Source: Marsupella aquatica (taxonomy: Eukaryota > Marchantiophyta). From it: 64,000 nucleotides of DNA. The stretch is from positions 18,042,001-18,106,000 of the forward strand of contig OZ316893.1 in the NCBI GenBank assembly GCA_973895155.1, written 5' to 3'. Position numbers and translations under genes: made by a program. The notes under the pieces were generated by a model. It did no database searches. It saw nothing but the letters and a program-made list of their open reading frames with translations, and was not told the DNA's origin. Shown here piece after piece: positions 55,168-64,000 of this stretch (the stretch's first letter is position 1; every line of letters begins with the position of its first letter).

Positions 55168-58100
55168 TCACGACACCGGTGGCTGGTCCTCAATGGACGC
55201 CCCCAACGCTTCCTTCGCAGCCACTGCCGTTGGTCCGTCCTCTGACAGATTACCTGCCCCTGATCGAGTCAACTCTTCATCGGCCTGACTGGGTCCACCC
55301 TCGGCTTCGGCCTCAGCATCGGTCACGGCCTCTGATACGGCTACGGCCTCCCCGGCATGTTCTAGTGGAGGATCCGGTACCTCGGCAGCATTACTGGTTC
55401 TCCCAGCCTCGGCCTTGCCATCTCCACTTCCTAGGACTGGTGGATCCACCGCTGTGCCAATGCCGGAGGTTGGTGCCGGGTTTATCTTCTCGGTCACAAT
55501 AGCTTGAGAAGCCGTATAACTCCCAGACCTAGAAGGTTTCCGCTTCTTCTTCTTCCCTATTTCGACAGCCGGTTCCTTCCCCTTGCCACTTACCTTCGGC
55601 ACCGGGGTGAGTGTTTCGGCTTGTCCTTCGGCCAATACTACCCCTGGTAACTGGGTTCCCCCAATTGGAGTTGGACCTGATGAAGCCAAGCATTTAAATA
55701 CTACGGCTTGTGTCTTCAGCCGCTCCGTTTGGTTGTCGGCCCGCCGTTATAGGTTCTCCATCTTCCTCGTGATTTCCTCCAACTCCTCCTGGGTCTCGTC
55801 CAGGTCCTTGCGCGCCTCCTCCAGCTCCTTATTGGCTTCCTCCAATTCTTTCTTTAAGGTAGCCATCTCCTCCTGGGTTGCTCTTAGCTCCTTGTCGAGC
55901 TCTGCTACGACCATAGACTCCATCTTATTCATCTTGGCATAAGTCTGGTCGAGCTGGTCGTCCTTTTCACGCAGGTCGGCCTTGAAGCTGGCCGTTAGGG
56001 ACGCAAGCTCTTGCTGCAGCGCAATAATCCCTTGATAGGATTTCCCTAACTCTGCTTCCTTCTGCTCAAGGGCTCCGCGGATATCTTCGAGCTCTCCTTT
56101 CAACGCCCTCTCCCTTCTCTGGTTCTCCGCCATGGCCCGATTGTTGGTTGCTAAGTGGGCCTCCTCTGCATCCCTTAGCTCCAGCTTCCATTTCTCTCTT
56201 TCCTTGACTGCGCCGGCCAACTCTCCTTGGGTCCGAGTCAGTTTATCTTTGATAATCTGATTGTCAGACTGAGCGATATCCAACTGCCCCTGCATGATGT
56301 TTAGCTCATGCCGCTTAATCCGCAGCTCATCTTGGGCTTTCTTGGCTACCTGCAGGACTTCCGCCTCGGCTTCCTTCTCCCTAAGCCGCCGGATGACCTC
56401 GTCCTTCTTGCTTCTCTCCAAAGCCACCGCTTCTTCTAATCGGTGCTTTTCCAACATCTCCCTTTGGAAAAAGGGTCCCTGCTCCAACTCCTCCCCAAAG
56501 ATGCTGAGCGCCAGGTCCCCACACATCTCCCCGTACTCCATGGCTCTATCCTTAGCATAGGTGGAGTAACTAGAAGTCATCGGCATCAACCACCGCGGCC
56601 TCTGCTCCCAAGTCGCCTTGCGGATTTCTTCTATGGTGGCAAGAGGGTTGCTTCTTTTTTCGGCAAGCCGCCTGATGTCCTCCGGCCAATCTCCTCCTAG
56701 TAAATCTTTCTCCCTAGCCAGGGCTGCTTTCTCTTCCTCCCTAAGTCGCTCCTGAAATTCTTGTGCCGTTTGCTTTATGCCGTCAAAGCTCGGGGGAGCA
56801 ACCTCTGGTGGGGGAGACTCGGGGCTACTCTGATGGGTGGGGTCCCCTCGAACTACTCTTGGAAGCGTGGGGATAAATCGGCCACAGGTCCTTACTCCTG
56901 GAACATGATGATCCGACCCATAGTCGGAGTTATCATTGCTGTAGTCCTCCACCGCCTCCTCCACTACTTGGACTCCCGGCTTCTCCCTTTGTTCCCCTGG
57001 TCCTGTCGTGCAAACTGCCTTACCGATCACGAGCTCTGGTTCCTCTGGTTTCCAAGCTGTCGTCTCCCTCTGCTCTCCGTGGGAAGGAGCCTTAGGCTGC
57101 TCTGCCTCTGATTCAGGGCTTGAGGCTCCCACGTACATTTGTACTCCCGGCTTGTGTTCCGGCCTCCCTCTCTCCTTGGCTCCGGTAAAGGGGTTTTTCC
57201 TCCTGAGTCGGCTTAGGCCGGCCTCTGGGGCAGTGTCCTGTACCGGTGCCATTGCCGTTGCTGGTGCCGTTCTCTCCTTCTCCAGCATTTTCAGCAGATT
57301 CTGCATGCCTGATTGCTGCATCGGCAAGTCTTCTTTCCTTGGCCAAAACACCTGCTCGATCATCGGATTGTCGGGCTGGTTGGGCTTCTCTGGTGCCGCC
57401 CCCTGCTCCGGAACCTCCTCCGGTGCCCTTGCCAATAGGGGAAGTACTGGGGCAAAGATTTGACTTTTGGCATACCGGCACAACAGCGGCATGTGATAGC
57501 CAAGTCGGGACACGCTTCCCACGCCGATCACCTGCTGTTCCTCCTTCAAGATCTTCTTCAGTTGGTTGAGGAGGTACCCGTTGTAATCCCGGCTTGGGTC
57601 TGGCCTTTCTGCCAGGTAGACCTGAGCCTTGCCGATCTCTGCCCTCGGCAAGTTACAATGCATGGTCACCCGCAAGAAATCGATCATCTCTCCGATGTGT
57701 GGGTTGGTGCAGGTGTCCGGAAGAAGCCATTCTTCGTTGATGGTCCTAGGAACGACCGGAACTCCTTGTCAGGTAAGGTCTTCCTGGTATCAACCTTGGT
57801 CTTATTACCCATCGGCAAGCCAAACACCTCGGCAATCACTCGGGGAGTGAGATAGAAATCCTTCCCATACACCCTCGTGGAATTGGTCTCGGGTTTCCAT
57901 GATCCCACAAATTCTAATAAGTCTGAGTCTGACACCTCCGGCTTCAGCCATGGTAATCTTACGAAAGTCTCCAAGCCGGATCCGGCCATGAAGCCCTGGT
58001 ACTTCTTGGTCTGCATGGATGTAAAACATGCATCCTCCTCCCATGCAAAGTGTAATTGCACTTCCTCTGGTAGGGTCGCCGCCCAGCCTTTCTAGGTGTC

Positions 58101-58634
58101 ATCGTTTGTTGGAATGGCATTGATGGGATTGAACTCTTCCTCTTCGGCTTCTCCCTGCCTCCTGCTCTGCTGGCTTCCTTGGTGCCGCCGACCTTGTTCT
58201 TTTTGCCGGGGTGGCCTCTTCGTTGTTGTTTCCTTTCCTCTTCATCTCGGCTGCCGTGGATGTTTCTCCTAGCAAGGTTGCCTTCGTCCACCCCTCCGTG
58301 TTACCCTTCAACTCCTAGTGTAGGTCGTTGCAGCGATTGATGGCTTCCCGGATGCCGACGATTCTGTTTTCGCAAAACAGAAGGTCGTCGAGCTGATTGG
58401 CAGTAGGAGTCCACAAGAACTTGGCCTTGATAAGTTCTCCTCCTAAGAAAGCCGTCTTCTGCAGTTCCCAGAGCCGAGCAAGCTCCTGCGTTCTCGAGTT
58501 GCTCTCTTCGATTCTTCGTCCTCGTAAGTCCTGACGTACTCACCTGCCCGTTCGAATAGGCATCCCCAAAAATGTGTCGCTTGATTGACATTGCTCATAC
58601 CCTCCTTGAGTCGATCATTGGTATCTGTTCCCAC
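55168..58634 (-). pseudogene. aORF-B2: plant-transposon domain plus coiled coil, copy 2
   Basis: It is better preserved than copy 1: 57687-55747 is a single 646-codon frame covering the domain end (LPRAEIGKAQVYLAERPD), the linker and most of the coiled coil. It continues in frame after a TAA at 55747-55749 to 55168. The 5' part is in other frames (58634-58443, 58311-58099, 58061-57684), with a frame change near 57710 inside the FGLP-containing domain; copy 1 is intact there but broken about 200 bases upstream. It lacks the 17-base duplication of copy 1. Role unknown. Confidence 0.7.
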
Positions 58635-58989
58635 CCCGAGTGCTTGCCTAAGCAGCTGACAGTATTTGGCCTCCCGTAGTCGTCTGCCCAGTTCGTTCTT
58701 GCAAATGAGCCACTATTCCTCGCGAGCGGTCCTTACCCCTCTCCTCCTCTAGTCTTCCCTCCCGTTGGTCACCCCTAGCCACCGACGCTTAGCGCGCCCT
58801 AACCCTAATCGTGTTCTCTCCCCCGGCGTCCTTACTTCCGGCCTCGGCCCGGGTTCCATAGTCACCCTTAATTGTTTATATTTTCCTTTATTTTTGTTCC
58901 TAAACTATGGTGTTTCCAGGGTACACTCCTGCTTTACCATGTAAACCGGGCTAGTGATTCCTGGCTAGGCATCACACCCACAATTCTAA
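58635..58989. other. End of repeat B and unassigned sequence
   Basis: Homology to copy 1 ends at about 58775. The next 200 bases are GC-rich, then AT-rich, ending in TTCCTTCTTTGCAG (59000-59009), a good 3' splice-site consensus ahead of the phosphatase-like exon. Confidence 0.4.
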
Positions 58990-59009
58990 CATTGGTGTTC
59001 CTTCTTTGC

Positions 59010-60069
59010 AGGACCCTTGCCTCCACTTCACGTCCGATCAGACGGAAGCTATTGATTCTTGACCTCAACAAAATGTGTTGGGATTTTGTCAAAACGCCAA
59101 GTTTCGGACCGCACCGTAGTGCAACAAGTGTGCAAGGGTGTCCACTGGGGGAGACGTGGAGGGTTTAACTTTATGTATGTTGAGCGACCCCATCTTCACG
59201 AGTTCTTAATCGCAGCTTTTTCGTTATTTGATGTTGCCATTTGGACTTGTGCAAGGAAACCCAGGACGGATGAAATGATTCATTTGATCTTCAGTCAAGA
59301 AGAGCGAGAGAAATTCAAGTTTATTCTCACACAAGAAGATACATTTGATACTGGAATCCAGAGGCTTGACATTACCGATGGGAAGGCAAATATTCATTTG
59401 AAGGATTTGAGGGTGGTTTGGAAACGTTATGGTGGATTATACGACGAAACTAATACACTCCTTCTTGATGACACTCCAATGAAGGCATTTGCAAATCCAG
59501 AGAATTGTGGGTTGTTTCCTTCCTCATTTTTGCATCACTCCACGGATGATACATTCTTTCCAGAAATACTATGGCCTATGCTCAGGAAATTGTATCATGC
59601 CTTCAATCTTCAGCACTACCTGTTTATCAATCATCCAAAGTGGTCTATGATAAATGTTTTAGCGGACAGAGATCAATAGGCTGTCATTTATGCGTTGTTG
59701 ACGGAGCGGTGGGGTAGTATGGTATGGGTTCATTCGGTTATCCATATAGTCTTGGATGTCACAACGGACAAAATTCCTTGGGATGTCAAGAATGAAGTGC
59801 AACAATTACCACCAATGGAGGAATTGACGGAGGAGGCGATCAACAACCTTGCAAAGATGTTAATTGGATGTCAGTACACAAGACCCTACAAAGACAATCA
59901 TCGGGGATTTGTTTCGGAAGTCTTGAGGTGTAGGGACCTCACCACAAAGTTCTGGAATAGGAAGCATCTCAATTTCTGCAATCACGATATGAAATATGAC
60001 CCGTCAGGGTCTAGATTTACTTGCTCAAATGAATTCTGCGGGGTGGAGGAGCATGAGATTTGGGTCTAG
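59010..60069 (+). pseudogene. FCP1/NIF-type HAD phosphatase-like gene fragment
   Basis: It starts after a splice-acceptor-like TTTGCAG and reads RRKLLILDLNKM. Plant FCP1-homology (NLI-interacting factor) proteins have LLVLDLNG at this place; the DxDGT nucleophile motif is already variant in that subfamily and is further changed here. A frame change follows at about 59075. Then 59160-59530 gives FMYVERPHLHEFLIAAF, DVAIWTCARK (HAD motif II), WKRYGGLYDETNTLLLDDTPMKAF (motif IV, DD) and NPENCGLFP, all in family order. One TAG (59677-59679) splits the rest, which has a Cys/His-rich end (FCNHDMKYD, FTCSNEFCG). It is probably inactive. FCP1-like enzymes dephosphorylate RNA polymerase II or other Ser/Thr targets. 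The retained intron border argues for DNA-level capture or a decayed host gene. Confidence 0.7.
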
Positions 60070-60430
60070 ATTATCTTGACCCTACACTGAACAGTTACAA
60101 TGTGAGTTGTAGATATACATATTCTTACTCAAAAAAAAGTGAAGCTATGCGTACTATCCATTTGAGTCTAGATGTTGTTGATCCTCTTTTACTTGTAGAT
60201 ATGTTCTCAGAAAAAGGTTATTTGGGTCTCGACCCTATACAAAGGGAATAGCTAGAGATATAGATTCAACAACGGGTCAAAATTATGTGGACCCTACATT
60301 TGGGTCGAGATAATCTCGACATAGATTTTTACATAGTAATTGATATACATTCAACAACCGGTCAAAACCATCTAGAGCCTGCATTGGGGTAGATGTGGTC
60401 TCGACCCTGTAAAAATAGGTTTTTTACTTT
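60070..60430. repeat. Short repeats of GGGTC(G/T)AGAT..ATCTCGACCC type
   Basis: Several related units occur: about 60059-60083, 60224-60235, 60301-60321 (perfect 8-bp arms) and 60399-60411. Each is tied to a CAACAACGGGTCAAAA or CCCTACA word. They could be CACTA subterminal repeats or a decayed local array. No gene. Confidence 0.4.
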
Positions 60431-60762
60431 TATAATACATCACCGGTTTACCTTTCGTGTTTGTGTAACTTGGTTATCACAGGTCATTTGAATTTATTAT
60501 ATTGTCTTATTCTATTTTTTCATTGTTTATATTGTATATAATAAGAACACTTTATTGTCTTTTAATTAATAAGTATTAATAATTGATAACTGAATTATTT
60601 AATTAATAATTTGGGCATTAGAATTGTAATTTTAGACCTCAAAAAGTGTATATTTGGCCACTAAAATATATGCTTTTGGGGAACAAGTTATAGAACTTTT
60701 GGGGGTAAAATAAGAAATTTGAAGGTCAACTTCTGGACTAGAGAAATTCCAGTTTTAATGAA
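60431..60762. other. AT-rich spacer
   Basis: No gene or clear repeat is seen between the short-repeat block and the SET ORF. Confidence 0.5.
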
Positions 60763-61353
60763 TAGGGTGATTCATTCTCTGGCAAGTGTGCCTCTATCAT
60801 CAAGGACTGGGAACCTATCACTCTTGGCTTGCCTTATTTTACAGATTTTGATGAGGAGATTGTGGTTTGGGGTAGACGTTGGATTGTGAAAACTTCCACA
60901 CTTGGAGAGAGACATGGATATGGAGTATTTGCTTGTGAGGATATCATCATGGATGAGGAGGGTGGGTCAAGTGTTCATGGTAGAGAGGGTCCTACTTTGT
61001 TCCCACACAGTGGACCCATCTACAAGAGAAGACATTGGAACATGATCCTTACACAACATCCTGAGTGGAAAACATATGCTCTAGAGATGGATACTTTTGA
61101 TGGTAGCACTAGAAGGTATAGTGAGCAGCGGGTGATAGATGGTGATCCCATACGTAGTGGGAATATTGCTGGTTTCATAAATAGTACTGTGGGGACTCGG
61201 CCCAAGCGTAGGGCCAATTGTGAGTGGGTTTTTACTGATGGTCCAATGCCGGCACCATATGGCACGACATATCATAAGGACCATTGCTTAGTTCTTGCTA
61301 CTAGGACCATTAGAGCAGGAGATGAGTTATTCACACACTATGAGTGGCATTAG
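60763..61353 (+). CDS. SET-domain protein (putative lysine methyltransferase), possibly an exon or captured fragment
   Basis: The frame is open from about 60763 (after a TAG) to TAG 61353. No ATG precedes the domain, so an upstream exon or a truncated 5' end is likely. SET signatures: ERHGYGVFACEDI (GxG region), SGNIAGFINSTVG (the position of the R-F-I-N-H-S motif, here N-S-T), ANCEWVFTD, and LATRTIRAGDELFTHYEWH (the G-E-E-L-x-x-D-Y end, here GDELFTHYEW). No pre-SET or post-SET Cys cluster is present. SET enzymes methylate lysines of histones or other proteins; the His-to-Ser-type change in the NHS motif makes activity uncertain. It lies 235 bases before a CACTA transposase in the same orientation. 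Confidence 0.7.
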
Positions 61354-61587
61354 GAAATCATGTCCTTTATCCTCTTGCACCTGTTTTGGACTTCCCATTT
61401 ACTATTATATATATATGGCCTTTGGGCTCATTTTGGAGTAATAAGGTTTTAGCCCATGCATTTACTTTAATTCTTAATGTCTTGAATGAATGGTGTTAAG
61501 TCTATTTTAATTTGTTGTACTTGGTCAAATATACATGAAGAGGTTTTTTGGTTGTAATGTGCATAGAATGTGCAACCATCTCAACAA
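61354..61587. other. Spacer between SET ORF and TNP2
   Basis: AT-rich, with a TATATATA stretch at 61406-61415 about 175 bases before the TNP2 ATG. This could be a promoter element; no more can be said. Confidence 0.35.
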
Positions 61588-62586
61588 ATGTTACCACGAA
61601 GGTTGAGAGCAACATATTGGGAGATGGGTATGCCAGAAGAGGGAGAACCATCAGATGAGGAAGCCGCACCTCGTACTGATGACCAGGTCATGCATGATCA
61701 AGATAGAGCCATGGATGACTTCATGGTTGATTGGTTTGGTGCCAATGTTGAGGATGATGTGCCTCACATTGGTCATGAGGCTGGCCCTTCAAACAACCCA
61801 CGGCCACAACATACTCCAGAGGGACAACAACAATGGAAAGAGGCAGAGGAACATGCTCGAACACCTATTTTTGAGGGTGCTCGGTTGAGCCATCTTTCTG
61901 CCATATTGGGGCTCTTGAACATTCAAGCCAAACACAAGGCAAGCAATTCTATGTTATCAAACATATTTGAATATTGTCATGACTTGATGTTACCCTCGGA
62001 GAATGTGTTGCCAGGGACTTGGAAGGATGCAAAGAAGGTTCTCTCATCCATTGGCATGGATTACCATATTATTCATGCCTGTGTGAATGATTGCATGTTA
62101 TTTCATGGGGATACAGCCCATATCACAAAATGCACAGTGTGTCATGAGCCACGGTATGAGCCAAACATGCTAACCCAAAAGGTACCAAGGAAAGCAGTTC
62201 GTTGGTTCCCCATAATTCCTCGCTTGTTGCACATGTATAGATGTTCTAACTTGGCCGAGTTGATGGTATGGCACAAGAAACATCGTTCGGAGCCTGGTGT
62301 CATGCGATTAAAAGTTGACTCTCCTACTCATAAACATGTGGAATCAACATGGCCAGATTTTGAGCGTGACCCTTGGCATGTGCGACTGGGGTTGGCATCA
62401 GATGGAGTTAGCCCTCATTCACTTGGAGGGAAGGGGAGACCTACATCGGTCTGGCCTGTGGTTCTCATGAATTACAACCTTCCACCATGGTTGTCCATGA
62501 AAAAGGGTTTTTTGTTGCTATCTTTGATTATCCCAGGGCCAAAGAAGGTGAAGAACATGGACACCTATTTGACATTACTGGTGTAA
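61588..62586 (+). pseudogene. CACTA (En/Spm) transposase TNP2, 3' truncated
   Basis: The first ATG is at 61588 (MLPRRLRATY); the frame itself opens earlier. The Transposase_21 core is clear: CHDLMLPSENVLPGTW, HACVNDCMLFHGD, CTVCHEPRYEPN, KVPRKAVRWFPIIPRL, MVWHKKHRSEPGVMR, DPWHVRLGLASDGVSPHS, WPVVLMNYNLPPWL and LSLIIPGPKK. It breaks off at MDTYLTLLV, where related proteins continue for several hundred residues. Foreign sequence starts at about 62587. CACTA transposases cut at terminal CACTA repeats; no such end was found in the window. Confidence 0.9.
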
Positions 62587-62768
62587 GTAGTGGGTAATTC
62601 CAAAAGCATGAAGAAACTGAAAATTTTTAAATTTTTTACGGTGTTTAGACTGCAATTATTGCTAACTGTAACTAAAACAGCATTCAAAGTTACTAAGTTC
62701 CTAAGTTACGAGTAAACTCAGTTTACGAGTTTACTAGTTCACTTCTTTACGAGTTACACCTTAAGATT

Positions 62769-62786
62769 TGGCGACTCTGTGATCGT
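62769..62786 (+). promoter_or_regulatory. PBS-like site TGGCGACTCTGTGATCGT
   Basis: A plus-strand TGGCGACTCTG, similar to the gypsy C PBS (TGGCGAC...), lies 180 bases after the end of the CACTA fragment. It suggests the 3' end of an LTR just upstream. No paired LTR is seen. Confidence 0.35.
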
Positions 62787-62879
62787 GACATCTTACAACT
62801 AGTTCAACGGGACTCCACAACGGATGAAGAGCTCACCTTGAAAGGGAAGGAATGCAAGACATAGGCGCTCATTACTGAC

Positions 62880-63244
62880 TTCTCTTCCACCTTACCTCTC
62901 AAACTCTGCCCAGCTTCAACCGGTATTTCAGAGATGTCAAATGGAGACTTCGACCCTTCTATTCCAGGATGATGAATAGTGATGAGTTTCTGCATCACTA
63001 TCCCCAAGTATATGCTGCCACCTGCAACAACTATGATGTACTAGGGATATACAGAGAAGCTCTTCGTATAGATTCCTGTTATTTGATGAAGCGAATGCCT
63101 TTGATGTATCCTGAGAGACAACTAAGGTGCCTACCCTACTCTAGAGGATCCCCACGCCAAGCTAAGCTGATAGAGGTTACCCAGAACCGAATTGTTACCC
63201 TTGTGGAGTTACTAGAACCAGAGGACATCCGACAGCAAGCTTGA
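62880..63244 (+). CDS. Unrecognised ORF after the PBS-like site
   Basis: The frame is open from 62880 (after TGA) to TGA 63242-63244, with the first ATG at 62969 (91 codons). The reading upstream of the ATG also looks coding (FNRYFRDVKWRLRPFYSR). The product is basic and helical, with RMPLMYPERQLRCLPYSRG. It could be the gag start of a retroelement or a non-autonomous element's ORF. Not recognised. Confidence 0.35.
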
Positions 63245-64000
63245 AGAAGTCTCTAAGTGTTCTTAGTTAGTTTTTAGAGTAGTGCATCTTATCTGATTTT
63301 TAGAAATGTGTTCTAGAGCTTTAGAAGCTGTTATACTTCTTTAGGCTGTAGTCTGTACCTAGGAAACCCTGCTGGAAAAATTTCAGAGTTTTCCGAACCA
63401 GGAGTAGAAAGTTAAAAATAGTTGAATCTACTCAATTTTTAGTATACTGAAATTAAGAGTTTAAGAGTTTAAGTTTTTACGTTTTTAAGAGTTTAAGTTT
63501 TTAAGAGTTTAAGAGTTCATACTTAGCCATTTTTTCCGGCTTTCCACTTATTGAATCGTCGTTTTGACTTTTTGAGGGTTATGAAGAGGCATGTCTCTTC
63601 GACCCTGTGACCTCTTATTCTGTAGTTCATCACTATTTATACCTCTTCCCCTAGTGTAGAGAGATGGTTAAGTTCTGCATTTTTGCCTCCCTTTTGTTAA
63701 GTCTATTGATTCTGAACCTACGAGTTCTAAATCAGACTTAATATTTGGAGAGACTTACCTCCTTCTTGTATTTTGGAACCCAAATACTTGAAGTAAAACC
63801 TCAGTTATGAATCTCGTGAATTATAATGTCAGATTCCGCTTTGGTGACACATTGTAATCTCACAAGTTCTTAGAGTTAACTCATTGAGTTTAAGTTGCAT
63901 TGGAAATGATGTTTTCACCTTCATGTTGCTTAGTACCATCTAAATGCTGAAGTATTTATCCTTTTAGATCTTGACTAAGTATCACTTAGGAAGAAAGGTC
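63245..64000. other. AT-rich sequence with AGAGTTTAAG repeats
   Basis: No gene. 63451-63512 holds repeated AGAGTTTAAGTTTTTA words. A TATTTATACC box lies at about 63633-63642, and might belong to an LTR promoter. The end of the element is outside the window. Confidence 0.35.

Overview
The window is plant nuclear DNA dense in transposable elements. The evidence is Ty3/gypsy LTR retrotransposons with plant-type additional ORFs, an L1-type LINE whose ORF1 has a DUF4283-like domain and CCHC knuckle, and a CACTA (En/Spm) TNP2 transposase. No intact housekeeping gene, rRNA, tRNA or CRISPR was seen. Species cannot be fixed from the sequence. A repeat-rich land plant is clear; a non-seed plant is a weak guess. 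Nearly every ORF is broken by one or a few stops or frame changes, so these are fairly recent but dead copies.

Layout. 1-449: flanking DNA with an ORF cut by an LTR. 450-11008: gypsy element A1 on the minus strand (5' LTR 10575-11008, PBS, gag, protease, RT/RNase H, integrase, then an additional ORF 'aORF-A' with its own TATA box, then 3' LTR). 11009-18125: a different gypsy element C (minus), lacking integrase and 3' LTR. 18126-19366: second copy of the 5' part of aORF-A. 19367-26127: composite repeat B, with a DNA-methyltransferase-like ORF on the plus strand, an LTR-like segment, and a coiled-coil aORF-B on minus. 26149-26221 and 36257-38415: pieces of a plus-strand A element flanking gypsy element D (minus, 26222-36256), which has an LTR full of short palindromes, a duplicated polypurine tract and its own aORF-C. 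38416-43992: old sequence with a decayed LINE, minisatellites and a diverged ~390-bp tandem repeat. 43993-52299: a complete LINE insertion with 31-bp target-site duplication and an extra ORF ahead of ORF1. 52651-58775: second copy of composite B. 58990-62586: FCP1/NIF-type HAD phosphatase-like gene, SET-domain ORF and CACTA TNP2, all on plus. 62587-64000: start of another retroelement-like sequence with a PBS-like site.

How the parts relate. Family A and B sequences recur as blocks with sharp borders, consistent with nested insertion, LTR-sharing tandem arrays and deletion. The most unusual signals are: a bacterial-type N4/N6 methyltransferase fold carried in a repeat present twice; an LTR U3 made of GGACGCTT/AAGCGTCC palindromes, with a second PPT and palindrome block placed between pol and the additional ORF; an additional coding region inside the LINE; and two regulator-type domains (FCP1-like, SET) beside a CACTA transposase. 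Identities to protein families are from recognition of motifs, not database searches. Sequence identities quoted are by eye.
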